Origin: Symbiodinium natans
Taxonomy: Eukaryota > Sar > Dinophyceae > Suessiales > Symbiodiniaceae
Direction of reading: 5' to 3'
Assembly (NCBI GenBank): GCA_905221605.1
Contig: CAJNDS010000219.1
Coordinates: forward strand, 62,001 to 126,000
DNA: 64,000 nt
Of this stretch, positions 10,216 to 19,460 are shown in pieces (position 1 is the first letter of the stretch; the number at the start of each line of letters is the position of its first letter). Both the position numbers and the translations under genes were made by a program. A model generated the notes under the pieces. That model did not search any database, was not told the origin of the DNA, and was given only the letters and a program-made list of their open reading frames with translations.

Positions 10216-11729
10216 GTAAGGCGCTGCTGTGGATGGGGATCGCTTTGTAGGAATAGCAGATACATCTAAACCCCACACATATTTCAGGGTACAAGTCGTT
10301 GCGCCCAAGTGATGCGGTAGTATGATCAGTGTGTTCGGTCACATTCACTTCCGTCGTCTTCAGTGCGTTCAGCGTAAGGTGCGTAAAGTCGGCGGAAGCG
10401 CACGGAGACTGAAAGCACGGACAGAGTTAACACGGGCCAGCACGGTGTTAAGTACTTGGCACCTCGAACCGTTGCATCTGTGAGTCTGGTGTCGCTGCCA
10501 GGGAAGGGTTCACCACCGGCTTCACATCGGGCCTGGGCCGCTGACGGTCTCAGCAGGACTGGGGGCCAAAGCGATGAGAGAGAGTGCTTGTTTGGTGTTC
10601 GCCCCATGTTGCAGAGATTTCTTCCTCTTTCCATGCGGGTTTGGCGAAGGGCAGACCGGCATCCTGGAGCTGCGCTGGAGCCTCGGAAGACGCTCCGGTG
10701 GCTGCTTCGCGGGGCCTTCGCTGAGGGACCCCCAAATGTTCGCAACTTGCAACCTGCAGAGTTGCGGTCTCGCAGTAGCTAGCTTGACTGCGCCTTCTGG
10801 CGCAATGCCCCCTCTTGTCGTGGTGCGTTGTGCTCCAGACGCTCAGAGGCAAATCTCCCTGTACCCGGCATGACCTCCTGGTTGAACATGAAACAGTAGG
10901 CCTTGAATGCTTCATGAAGGGGCGAAAAAAGACGGCGCAAAGTCGTTTTCGGGCTTTCGTCCCGCATGGGATGCAAAGTCTGAAGCGTCTCACTTTTGAC
11001 ATGCAAGAATTCCTCGCATTTGTGGTGAGGTTCCCGAAATTCAGGGATGTGTGGCCTGGGGGGGCGACGGCACGGACCGGGAGGAGAGCCTCGCATTCTT
11101 CGAACACAGGGCTCTTTGGGTCCTTAGGCCCCCTGGTTCTTAGATGTTCTTAGTAGGGAACGAGGGAATTCGGGCCCATTTTTGTACCCCTTCAGGGATT
11201 ATACAGGGTACCTGATGCCCTTCAGAAGCCATGTCCTTCTTCGGGAGCTGCGCCAAGAAAAAGAAGTGGCGACCGGCCAGCACGGCACCATGGGGCTCAC
11301 GCTCAGCAGGGCTGGCTTTGGATGGAAGTTGTAGAGGGATATGGGGGGTTGCATGACGTGTACTAGGCTCTGTAGGTGTAAGGTTATCCCTTGAAAGGAT
11401 GCCCTGAAATCCGAAGCTGTAAACCTGAAGAGTGGAGCTTGTACAAAGACTCAGACGTCAAAAGACAAAAAAGGCGCCTTGAGGGAATCTGGCGGGATTT
11501 CTGTCGCGGAGTGGAGATTCGAGGCGTTCCCTGGACAGTGCCGGGTTGTTTCTATTTGGTGGGGATGGTTTCGGACCGGCACAGAGCTGGTTCAAACTTT
11601 CCACGTCTTCTCATGCCGCCTATGGTATGTTTAACTGGATGTGTGCACAAGAAGCTTCCAAAGGCATTGCTTGATTTAAGTTCCGTGACTCCTGTGGTGG
11701 CCATTGGTAGAGTCGCCGTATTGTCGCAG
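10216..11729 (+). other. Last part of the large Ran intron, no gene recognised
   Basis: Overlapping open frames occur on both strands at 10326-11153, with no splice chain and no family match. A short AT-biased stretch lies near 11330-11400. It ends with the AG acceptor of the Ran exon at 11730. Confidence 0.3.
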
Positions 11730-13142
11730 AACGTGCCGAACTGGCACCGCGACATCGTGCGGGTCTGCGAGAACATCCCCATTGTGCTCGTGGGGAACAA
11801 GGCCGGGCGTGAATGGGTTGCCGGGCTCTTTGGCGATCCGTCACCCGTGATCTGTAGATCTAAGCATGCCCGCGAAGCTCCAAGCTAAGCCCAAGCCACG
11901 AAATCGGCTTCGTAGCTTGATGGGGAGTTCTGTGGGGGAGCGTATGGAGCGTTCAGGTCGATGTGAAGGACCGCCAGGTCAAGGCACGACCCTGCAGTCC
12001 GATGGTTTGTATAGTATTCACGTAGTCCCAAAGTAGTGAATCAGCTTGATGCATTCCGAGAACCCAAGAGGGTGCTGAAGGCAAAGAGTAGAAATAGAGC
12101 CAGAAGCCATCAAGCAAAGGCGAAGAACATCCAGTTCCACCGAAAGAGGAACCTCCAGTACTACGACCTCAGTGCCAGGCCGTTCTGCCTGAGCCGCGCG
12201 GAGGTTGCTCTAACTTCGGGGGTCCATTGTTAGGGTTCCTGTTCGGCATGAAGAAGGAGGCCCCTAACTTCGAACGACTCTCACACATCATACTCGTCTC
12301 CAAGCGCGCACGGCGAGCCACAGGAGCAACTACAACTTCGAGAAGCCGTTCCTGTGGCCCATGCACTTAGTCTTGGGGTTTGTGTCGCGCACTGCACCGG
12401 AAGCCCTATATACCCCCTAACCCCGACCGAGCACCTAACCAAGGCTGGCCCGACGATTGACGAACCAGGGCAACCTCCAATTCGTTGAGCAATTTGCCAA
12501 GGCTGGCGGAGCCTTTCTTGAGCTCTTGAAGAAGTCTGCTGTGAACTTGAACTCTGCTTCAGAATCTCTCCTAAGCCCCTATCGTCCCACCGGCGGCGAG
12601 ACCGCGAACACTTGAGATTTTCTCGCTGCCATGTCTGCAGTTTCGCTACAGGCTCCAGAGATCCAGATCGACAGCGCACTCATCGCACAGCACGAGAAGG
12701 CGTGTCGGCTTCGGGTGTTTCTTGGCCTTTTGTGCGCTCGCATCAGTAGGGCATGTGAAAGGGGATAGAGAATGAAATGGATTCCTGGCACTAGGCGCCT
12801 TGCAGGTGGTTGAGGTGGTGATCAGCAGTGGTGGTAGAAGTGCTGGCGCTTGGCTCGCCACGTCGGGTGCCCATGGCCCTCCACTGCAAGGAGCTCCAGG
12901 ACGCACAGAACGTTGCCATCAATGACGACGATGAGGCCGGAGCACTCTCCGCTTCATCTTTTGTCTGCTGTCGTGAGTCTGAAAGTGGCCCTTCACATGC
13001 CCAGCACGGCTGTCAACATTATCGGTGTACCGGAATAACTGTTGTGCCCTGACGGCCAGTACGCGCTGTCGCTTTCTTGCAGCAGACGATCACCCAAAGG
13101 CACTTTACATCCTCCCAAACCTCAGTCTGCCAGGACTTGTAA
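11730..13142 (+). CDS. Ran: Ran-type small GTPase, 3' exon block to the stop codon
   Basis: Eight exons (11730-11801, 11957-11983, 12120-12178, 12324-12356, 12444-12501, 12652-12699, 12891-12935, 13134-13142) continue directly from TYK at 1213. They give [20 protein letters not shown], the G4 box [24 protein letters not shown] with the G5 motif SAR (SAK in most Ran), [56 protein letters not shown], and a last exon coding only Asp-Leu-stop. The acidic DDDEDL end is the usual Ran C-terminus, which packs on the GDP form and is released on binding RanBP1-type partners. All seven introns here start with GC and end with AG. Exon 11957-11983 is only 27 bases and the last exon 9 bases. Every join keeps phase, so the gene looks intact from the window edge to the stop. 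Confidence 0.95.
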
Positions 13143-14015
13143 GAGCAGAGCACCAATCTGCGCTGCCTGAGACAGCGGACAAGCTGGTGGCGGCAGATTT
13201 TGTCAGCACGGTCACTTTAGAAGTGACCTGTGAACTCTACAGTATATTCCCAGCATTACCATGGCATTTCTAGTAATGTTACTATTACTACTCTCAAAAT
13301 TTGAACTGCATCCATTATTGTTACGACGGCTACGACGACTGCTACCACTACTACCACTACTCGTACCAGTGCTACTATTGCCACCACTACTACCACTGTT
13401 GTTACTACTATGACCAATGCTCTTGTTATTGCGATCATGGGTGCTGTTGCAATTCTTCTTATTCTTCTTCTTGTTTTCATAGTTCTTATTGTTATGATTG
13501 TGATTATGATTATGATCATGATTATGATCATGATTATGATTGTTATTATGATTCGCATACCTGCTACTCGCGAGACCTCTGCTATGATTAGCACGTCTAC
13601 GATAATCACTGCTCGGGTTCAAGTAGGAACCCTTCGAAGATTATGGCATACAGGCACCTACACTTGCAAGGGCAATTAGGAGGCCGTTGTGCTTCAACGG
13701 TCCAGCCTCATTCTGTCCGACGCCAGCCTGCCGCGGGGACAGACCAACGTTTCGTGCAGCCACGTTGGGAAAAGTGGGCGCCGAAGCATGGATTCCTGAA
13801 GGCGGAATCGCAAACGTTTTGGAGTTTCTGTCGCTTGTTTGAGCCGTTTGCTCCTCTTGCATGGGCGCCTCTTGGGATCGAAGCCGAGTTCTGAGAAGCC
13901 CAGCTAGAGCCGGACGATTGAGGTTGGAAAGCTTCACTCTAGGAACTTAGGCTAAAGTTCGCATCTGCTCGTTCAGTAGCGCCAGAGGATTAAATTGTGG
14001 CATGTCCTTTTCGCA
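13143..14015. repeat. Intergenic region with trinucleotide and ATTATG repeats
   Basis: 13143-13300 follows the Ran stop and shows no AATAAA-type signal, as expected in dinoflagellates. 13300-13460 is rich in TAC/CTAC triplets. 13490-13556 is a near-perfect series of GATTATGATTATGATC units. 13560-14015 holds nothing I can identify. Long frames on both strands come from the low complexity. Confidence 0.8.
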
Positions 14016-14422
14016 ATGTGCCGCAGCGGGAAGAAGCTGGTGCTCTGCCTCTTCCTGTCGCTGGTGAGCCCTTGCGAAGGCGTCTTCCTCACTGTCTGCA
14101 TCGCCCCCCCCCCTTTTTTTCGCTCTCTCTCTCTCTCTTCTCCCTCGCTCTCTGTCAGTCTCTCTCTGTCCCTCTTTCTCTCTCTTTCTCTCTCTCTCTG
14201 TCTCTTTCTCTCTTTCTCTCTTTTTCTCTCTTTCTCTCTCTCTCCCTTTCTCTCTCTCTCTCTCTTTCTCTCTCTTTCTTTATGTTTCTTTCTTTTTCTC
14301 TCTTTTTCTCTTTCGCTCTTTCTCTCTTTCGCTCTTTCTCTTTTTCTCTCTTTCTCTTTTTCTCTGTTTCTCTCTTTCTCTCTTTCTCTCTTTCTCTCTT
14401 TCACTCTTTCTCTCTTTCTCTC

Positions 14423-14454
<32 letters not shown>

Positions 14455-14600
14455 CCTCTACACCTCTTTCTTTAGTTGTTGACGCGCAAGATTTGCAAGT
14501 GAGGCGCTCCCCTGCCTCCCTCTCCAGGCCAGCTGACCATCTTCGCCTCACCTTCGCTGGCAGAACGCTTTGCAACCCAGGGGGCACAGGCTCAGAGCCT
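14016..14600 (+). CDS. Possible ubiquitin-like domain gene, three exons, partial
   Basis: Exon 14016-14063 opens with ATG (MCRSGKKLVLCLFLSL) and ends at a GTGAGC donor. After a 412 bp intron that is almost all CT repeat, exon 14476-14498 gives LLTRKIC and ends at GTGAGG. Exon 14528 onward joins in phase as KPADHLRLTFAGRTLCNP. The last piece resembles the ubiquitin core (P-x-D-x-x-R-L-x-F-A-G-x-x-L), and the order of pieces fits a ubiquitin-like fold. However, about five residues usually found before the PxD element are missing, so an exon may be unseen or the resemblance may be accidental. Confidence 0.35.
14119..14457 (+). repeat. CT-rich (TTTCTC)n tract within an intron
   Basis: About 340 bases almost free of purines on the + strand, made of TTTCTC and TC units, ending 18 bases before a TTTAG acceptor. 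Both strands read as open frames only because of composition. Confidence 0.95.
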
Positions 14601-14811
14601 CGGATGGGAGTTGAGAACTGTGAGGGCGATGGGTTCATGTGGTTCATGTGGAGTTTTCGAAAATAGGGGGGACCCTTAATATCAACGCCCACATAGTAGG
14701 ATTGCTTTATACTAAGGACCCCAATAAGGTACCCCTAATTTCCGAACCCCCATGTGATGGTGCGGTGCTGCAGTCGCTTGGAGTGCCTCAAAGAGTGCCC
14801 CGCATGGAGAG

Positions 14812-14898
14812 GTCGACCTGGACTCGGGACATGTTCGCCTGGCCGGCAGCACTGCCGTGCTGGGATGGCCGCGCTATGGCGACATCTGTTCAGGAGAG
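14812..14898 (+). CDS. Unassigned exon
   Basis: After GGAGAG, the frame VDLDSGHVRLAGSTAVLGW then PRYGDICSGE is open with coding-like codon use and an AG|G border. The donor is not certain. It may belong with other open pieces downstream, for instance IRGGAVLLEAGDMPELAPG at 15560-15625 and a frame at 15850-16044 (MSLQREGDTPGTFVPV then an Ala-rich helix). No family was recognised. Confidence 0.3.
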
Positions 14899-15064
14899 GG
14901 CCTTTGTGCAGCTTCGCCCCTGAGCGAGGCCAGAAGTAGGTTCAGGGTCCAAGGTTCTCTCCCTGAGGCTCCGGGGATCCTGGGGTGGATGCTTTGGCTT
15001 CCAGATGGCTCTTGCAGGACCACTGCGCTTCTACGACGTGATGACCAATTGCCACTAGAAAGCA

Positions 15065-16974
15065 AGATTTGTCCGGCAGGGCCAGTTGATGAAAAGCTGC
15101 TGAACGTTGGGCATCCGCTATAGGGCTAGTGATCGCCTGAGCCAGGCACCCTCAGCCGGAGCGTGCCAACCGCGGTGAATCCCTGGATCGCAGTGCTCCG
15201 GCTTGGGAGGACCTTGCTGATCTCCCATCCTTTCTCGACGCCCAAAGCGAGTTTCTAGTGACGGCAAGTGGCTCCAAGCCGCGCAGAAGCTCAGGATCAC
15301 CCGCCCCAGCATGCTGAAACAAGAGGTGACTGGGAGACTTTGCAGGAGCCACGGCTGCCCCTCCCTGGCAGTGGTGCTTCGGATGGTTGGAGGCGATGAT
15401 GCTGGTGCCTTATGCGGCTCGGACAGGAGCGCCACGCGGCCCCTCCCCCCCCCACCTTGTTTTCGAGGATCTTCCAGTAATGTTAGGGCGGTTTTTGTCT
15501 GAGTTTTGACTTTGTGCCAGCCCGAGAGCTGAAGGCCTCGAAATTGTCGCTTCTCGCGGATCCGAGGTGGCGCCGTGCTCCTGGAGGCAGGTGACATGCC
15601 GGAGCTGGCACCAGGCCTTGGGCAGGGCTCTGCTTCGATCTGCTTTCGTGAGCAAAAAGAGGGTGTCATGCAAGGGCTTGAGGGATAGGAGGCGGCCTTT
15701 GCAGAGCCTTTTTCAGATGCCATGGTCTGGAAGACTCAGGCTTACGATGCACTGCTTTAGCCCAGCTCCCTGCGCAATCGTTTGTAGAACTCAGGGCTTT
15801 GTCTCCCAATTCTAGCTTGGAGAGCACGTGAACTGCCCAGTGTGACCCAGTGTCCCTCCAACGCGAAGGCGACACTCCTGGCACTTTCGTCCCAGTGTTG
15901 CGCCGCCCGGCCGCGGCCACGGCGTTGGCTGCCGCGATGGAGGAGGTGAAATGCTGGGAAAGGGTGGTCGAAGTCATGGCATGTAGGGAGGGCTACCTGT
16001 ACCCAGACAATGCCTGGCAGTCGAGTGTGTCGAGCGTGATTTGAGCCACGAAACGACCCTGCTTCGAGTTGATGCCGAGTGTACCATCGGGCCTGGCTCA
16101 TGTAGCTTGCCTGGACCGAGTAGGTACGCCTAAGCTCTGCGTGTTCTCATTCCCCACTTAGGTTTACGTAGGTTTGCTGTGAAATGCAGCACGGTTCGCG
16201 TAGGTTTGCACAGGTTTCGTTCGTGAAGAGCCTGCCGCGTAGCCTGCATGGTACGTAGGTTTGCACAAGTTTGCACGTGGGCTTTTGTTCACGAGAGCCC
16301 ACGACACAAGATGATACTTAGTACTGCACTTTCTCAACACTATGCATCAGCAAAAATGTTGAAACAAAGCATCTGAAAGCCGAGTTGCAGAAGCACAGCC
16401 CCATGGTGCAAAGGAATGTTCCACGCTCGGCTAAGGGGTGTCATATGCGAGGTGTAGGTTGTTCCCCACTTATGGGAAACAAGGCCTGAACACTTGAAGG
16501 GAGTGATAACGGCCGACGTCGAAGGGTACAATCTGGGGCAAGGGTGAGTGATGCAGAAACGCGTGTCCGAACGCAGTTTTTGAAAAGAGAGCAGAAGCTA
16601 CTCGGACAACCTCATGCTGAGCACTGATGCGTGCCGGACGAAGGTCACACTCCCCCGATTCCATTTTGGAGTAAGGGTGCCCGTATCAGCACCTTTCCGC
16701 ACTCGGAGCCCTTCAAAAAGCAAACGGCACCTGGCCAGGCGCAGGCCGAAGGCCTGGCTTCTCTACGCGGAGAGCAGGGAGGCCCAGGAGAGCCGCTTTT
16801 CTCGTTCTCAAAAGGGGGTATAGAGACTCCGGGGAGCCTTCCCGTATTGAGCAACTGGGCAGTAAGGGGTCAGAGGGTGACGAATTATGGAGCTTCTTCT
16901 CCGCGAGGGCATCTCGCTTGCTGCCTGGTGTTGCCTCCAAAACCCCTCTGCAACTTCTCAGCCTGAACCCCGAG
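15065..16974. other. No recognised gene; short ACGTAGGTTTGCACA direct repeats
   Basis: The sequence is of intermediate composition with several overlapping frames and no closed exon chain. At 16160-16285 the motif TACGTAGGTTTGCACA occurs three to four times with small changes, about 40-50 bases apart. Confidence 0.35.
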
Positions 16975-17180
16975 GCTGCATTGGGGCCAGCCGGTGTTCA
17001 TTGAGGCCTGGGGCGGTTCCCACAGCCTACTTCGCGTTTATGGACTCATACTACAGAACTCCCTTGTCGTGCCCTGGCAGTCGCTTCCGAACAAGTTGCT
17101 CCCCATCGAGTTCTGGCTAAATCCGGTCGCGGCCTTGGACTCGGAAGGGCGCCGTGGTTTGGTGGGGCCCCGCTCTCAGT
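16975..17180 (+). CDS. Unassigned exon, hydrophobic
   Basis: After CCCCGAG the frame gives [48 protein letters not shown], then a polar tail. An in-frame TGA lies just before the acceptor, so the exon cannot extend upstream. The 3' end is uncertain (possible GT donors near 17154-17160). Codon use is coding-like and the piece is one of the more convincing unnamed exons here, but I recognise no family. Confidence 0.4.
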
Positions 17181-17366
17181 GTGCCGAGAGGCCTCGGCGA
17201 GCCGCGCCCGGCTGCGTGCCGCGGCGGTGGCGCTTCGGCCCCTGAGGCTCTGGAAGACGGGAGAGAGGGGCGGGTCTGGGCGGGTCTTGCCGTGCTGCCC
17301 AACGCGCAACGAAGAGAAGGGAGAGCAGCGTGACGAAGTGTAGAAGAAGAGAGTAGTGCGTATGTG

Positions 17367-17620
17367 TGCGTGGGTGGGTGTGGGTGTGGGTGTGGGTGTG
17401 GGTGTGGGTGTGGGTGTGGGTGTGGGTGTGCGTGTGGGTGTGGGTGTGGGTGTGGGTGTGGGTGTGGGTGTGGGTGTGGGTGTGGGTGTGGGTGTGGGTG
17501 TGGGTGTGGGTGTGTGTGTGTGTGTGTCAATTTGTGTTTGCAGATATATATATATATATATCCAGACGTGTGTGTGTGTATATATATATATATGTGCTCA
17601 CCTCCCCCCCATGATCCGCT
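17367..17620. repeat. (GTGGGT)n minisatellite followed by TA and TG microsatellites
   Basis: About 26 GTGGGT hexamers to 17510, then GT dinucleotides, then TA runs at 17543-17563 and 17578-17593 and a short C run. The His-Pro and Val-Gly frames across it are artefacts of the repeat. Confidence 0.95.
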
Positions 17621-17774
17621 TTTCTTCTTGGAAACAGATAGATCTTGGGAGGAGAGGGGGCTATGAGCTAGCGATGAAACCGCCGACAGGGCCGATAAAA
17701 ACCTTTACCATTTCAAGTCAGGAAGGTCATGTAAATCAACAAGGTATCAAAATACCACCAAATATCAGCTTTTT

Positions 17775-18165
17775 TTAGAAAACTCGAGCCGGCTCGAATT
17801 TTAAAAAAGAACTGACACAGTAGGTCGGTCGCCGAAACACGAGTAGGCTCGAATTTTCCAAGAAAACCTAAATTTCAGGATCTATGACTCCAGCAACCTG
17901 GTAGATCCTGAAACTTGGGAATTTTAGGAAAATGCGAGCCCGAATTTTCAAAAAAAAACTGACACAGTAGGTGGCCGAAACACGAGCAGGCTCGAATTTT
18001 CCCAATAAAATGCTGAAACCATGGCTGTGTGACCCCAAGGCCTCGTAGATGACAGAATTTAGGATATTTTTGTTGAAAATTCGAGCCTGCTCGAGTTTTG
18101 GCGACCTGGTGCCTCGAGAATTTTCGGAAAATTCGAGCCGGCTCGAGTTTTCCCTAAATCTCTTG
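17775..18165. repeat. Array of palindromes built on GAGCCGGCTC in AT-rich DNA
   Basis: Seven full, half or mutated copies of a palindrome of the form AATTCGAGCCGGCTCGAATT lie at about 17783, 17845, 17932, 17983, 18082, 18112 and 18132. Two copies sit in a longer shared unit (AACTGACACAGTAGGT, then CCGAAACACGAG, then the half-palindrome). This could be a protein-binding array or the end of a mobile element. Confidence 0.75.
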
Positions 18166-18227
18166 AAATTCTGACTGCGATAATGAATACAATCAGTAGC
18201 ATCAGTGACTAATTCTAATTCAATTGT

Positions 18228-18651
18228 TCAGTTTCCCATATATTTTGCCAACAAGTATTGAAATTGTGTGAAGAGGCCACGCAATGGCTTAAATCCAATA
18301 ATCGTTTTATTCTTAAACCCTTGACATTTAATATAGGAACTTCCTTTGAGTAATTGAAAACATAAATTATCATTGAGGGTATCTTCGGGACTAAAAGTTT
18401 CCACTATACATATAGATAGCAGAGATAATTTTATTACATGTACTTTAAACTGATATTTAATCAAATAATTTAAAACTACATGATTTTTCTTTACCATGGT
18501 TCTTCTGCTTCCCTTTCACTTCCTGAACTGCTTCTTCTACTTCACTATTCTCAACTAACTTTCTTATCTCTTCGTAAGCATTTTGTTTGACTTTCTTCTC
18601 TTTATTCGGTTTCTCTGTTTGTTCGTATGTTGTTGCTTTCTTATGAAGCAT
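18228..18651 (-). CDS. Two small AT-rich ORFs on the minus strand, unknown
   Basis: A 64-codon frame (18651 to 18457) opens MLHKKATTYEQTEKPN and is rich in Lys and Glu, probably helical. An 89-codon frame (18497 to 18228) opens MVKKNHVVLNYLIKYQ and is hydrophobic/basic. Both lie in the AT-rich island just downstream, on the same strand, of the lipase-like pseudogene, and share its AT-biased codon use, unlike host exons. They are probably remnants of the same inserted element. No family was recognised. Confidence 0.35.
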
Positions 18652-18732
18652 TCTTAATATAATTTAGATCATTGAATCAACCTGTTGTAACATCTCTTCT
18701 TCGGTTATAGGTAGATTTCCTGCTTTGTTTTT

Positions 18733-19319
18733 TTAAGCATTGCCTACATCTTCATAAGAATGATTTTGTAGATGGTCTAATGTTGGTTCATTTGATGTTA
18801 TACTTCCTTTATCAAACATACTAACGGGGTCTCCTGCTTTTCGTATTCTTAAAGTTGTCCCAGTGTCTTCTGGTCGTTGTCCTGATGCAAAAGGAGAACT
18901 ATAACTACGACTTCTGAAGACATTACCATGATCATTGTTTGATTGTTGTCCCGATGCTGAACCTAAACTATGACTTATAATATCAGTAATTCCAGTATTT
19001 TTTAACCATCTATTTCAATAACACCGTCTTGAATGAACTTATCTACATCTTTATAACGCTGAGTCTGTTGCGTCTTATATAAAGGTAGTTTTAAGTCATC
19101 ATAAACATCTTACGACTTTTAGTCCCAGCAATGTATAACATAGAACCAATGTGATGAATCCCGTCAGGATTCTCATACCTTTTCTGTGAGTCCTTGCGTG
19201 TCCGTTAAGAATGTCTCTGTCCCCGCTACTTTGTCTCTAACTGCAATATGTAGTCTGGTTCTTGTGTTAGGTTCTTCATATACAACCCCTTCACTTCTTC
19301 TGTTATGTTTGTGCATCAT
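18733..19319 (-). pseudogene. Broken lipase-like alpha/beta hydrolase, probably of viral or mobile-element origin
   Basis: Read on the minus strand from an ATG at 19319, four open pieces in shifting frames follow one another: MHKHNRRSEGVVYEEP..., GIHHIGSMLYIAGTKSR, DVYDDLKLPLYKTQQTQR and ITDIISHSLGSASG... to HSYEDVGNA and a stop. At least three frameshifts separate them, so it cannot make a product as it stands. Landmarks fit a lipase-type hydrolase of a kind I associate with protist DNA viruses and polinton-like elements: IAGTKS before DVYDDL, the nucleophile elbow HSLG, GDPVSMFD with a candidate catalytic Asp, and a late His in NHSYED. The codons are strongly AT-biased, unlike the GC-leaning host exons. 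The family call rests on motif memory; the decay is seen directly. Confidence 0.5.
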
Positions 19320-19460
19320 TATAAAATGGTTTATAGGGTGTTTTTTCAATTAATGAATAATGTTGAAGTTCAAGAAGGTGTATATTTTTAGTTCTTATAG
19401 AGCGAATGACAGAGATGTGCAAACCGCACGAAACCAAATCCACAAACGGATTCTGTTTGT

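Larger units (their letters stand above)
1214..11729 (+). other. 10,516 bp intron of the Ran gene containing other genes
   Basis: It begins GCATAA right after AAG and ends TCGCAG before AACGTG. The exons on either side are consecutive in Ran (TYK then NVPNW), so nothing is missing or duplicated. It is about 20 times longer than any other intron of this gene (most are 75-410 bp). Inside are a complete FNT transporter gene (8375-9304), candidate exon chains at 4429-6996, 7105-7865 and 9553-10215, two telomere-like arrays and a heptamer minisatellite, all read on the same strand. Whether one transcript spans all of it is an inference. Confidence 0.8.
17690..19460. mobile_element. AT-rich island, likely degraded inserted element
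   Basis: Base composition drops sharply from the GC-balanced flanks to clearly AT-rich sequence and back. It contains the palindrome array, two small minus-strand frames and the frameshifted hydrolase. No terminal inverted repeats or target duplication were found by eye, so the ends are approximate. Confidence 0.5.

Noticed and set aside
10550-11107. 185-codon minus-strand frame inside the Ran intron
   Set aside because: No domain, no splice support, and plus-strand frames of similar length overlap it.
12936-13052. Reading the Ran frame on through 12936 to the stop at 13050-13052
   Set aside because: It would add a 38-residue unrelated tail; the GC donor at 12936 and the Asp-Leu-stop exon at 13134 restore the conserved Ran ending.
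14000-14692. Ser/Leu-rich and Arg/Glu-rich frames of over 200 codons on both strands
   Set aside because: Translation of the CT tract; every frame is open for lack of stops.
16655-16676. A match to the dinoflagellate spliced-leader sequence (core CCATTTTGG ... AAG, about 15 of 21 bases)
   Set aside because: By a rough estimate about one match of this quality is expected by chance on both strands of a 64 kb window.
17117-17530. His-Pro-repeat protein on the minus strand
   Set aside because: It is the translation of the GTGGGT minisatellite.
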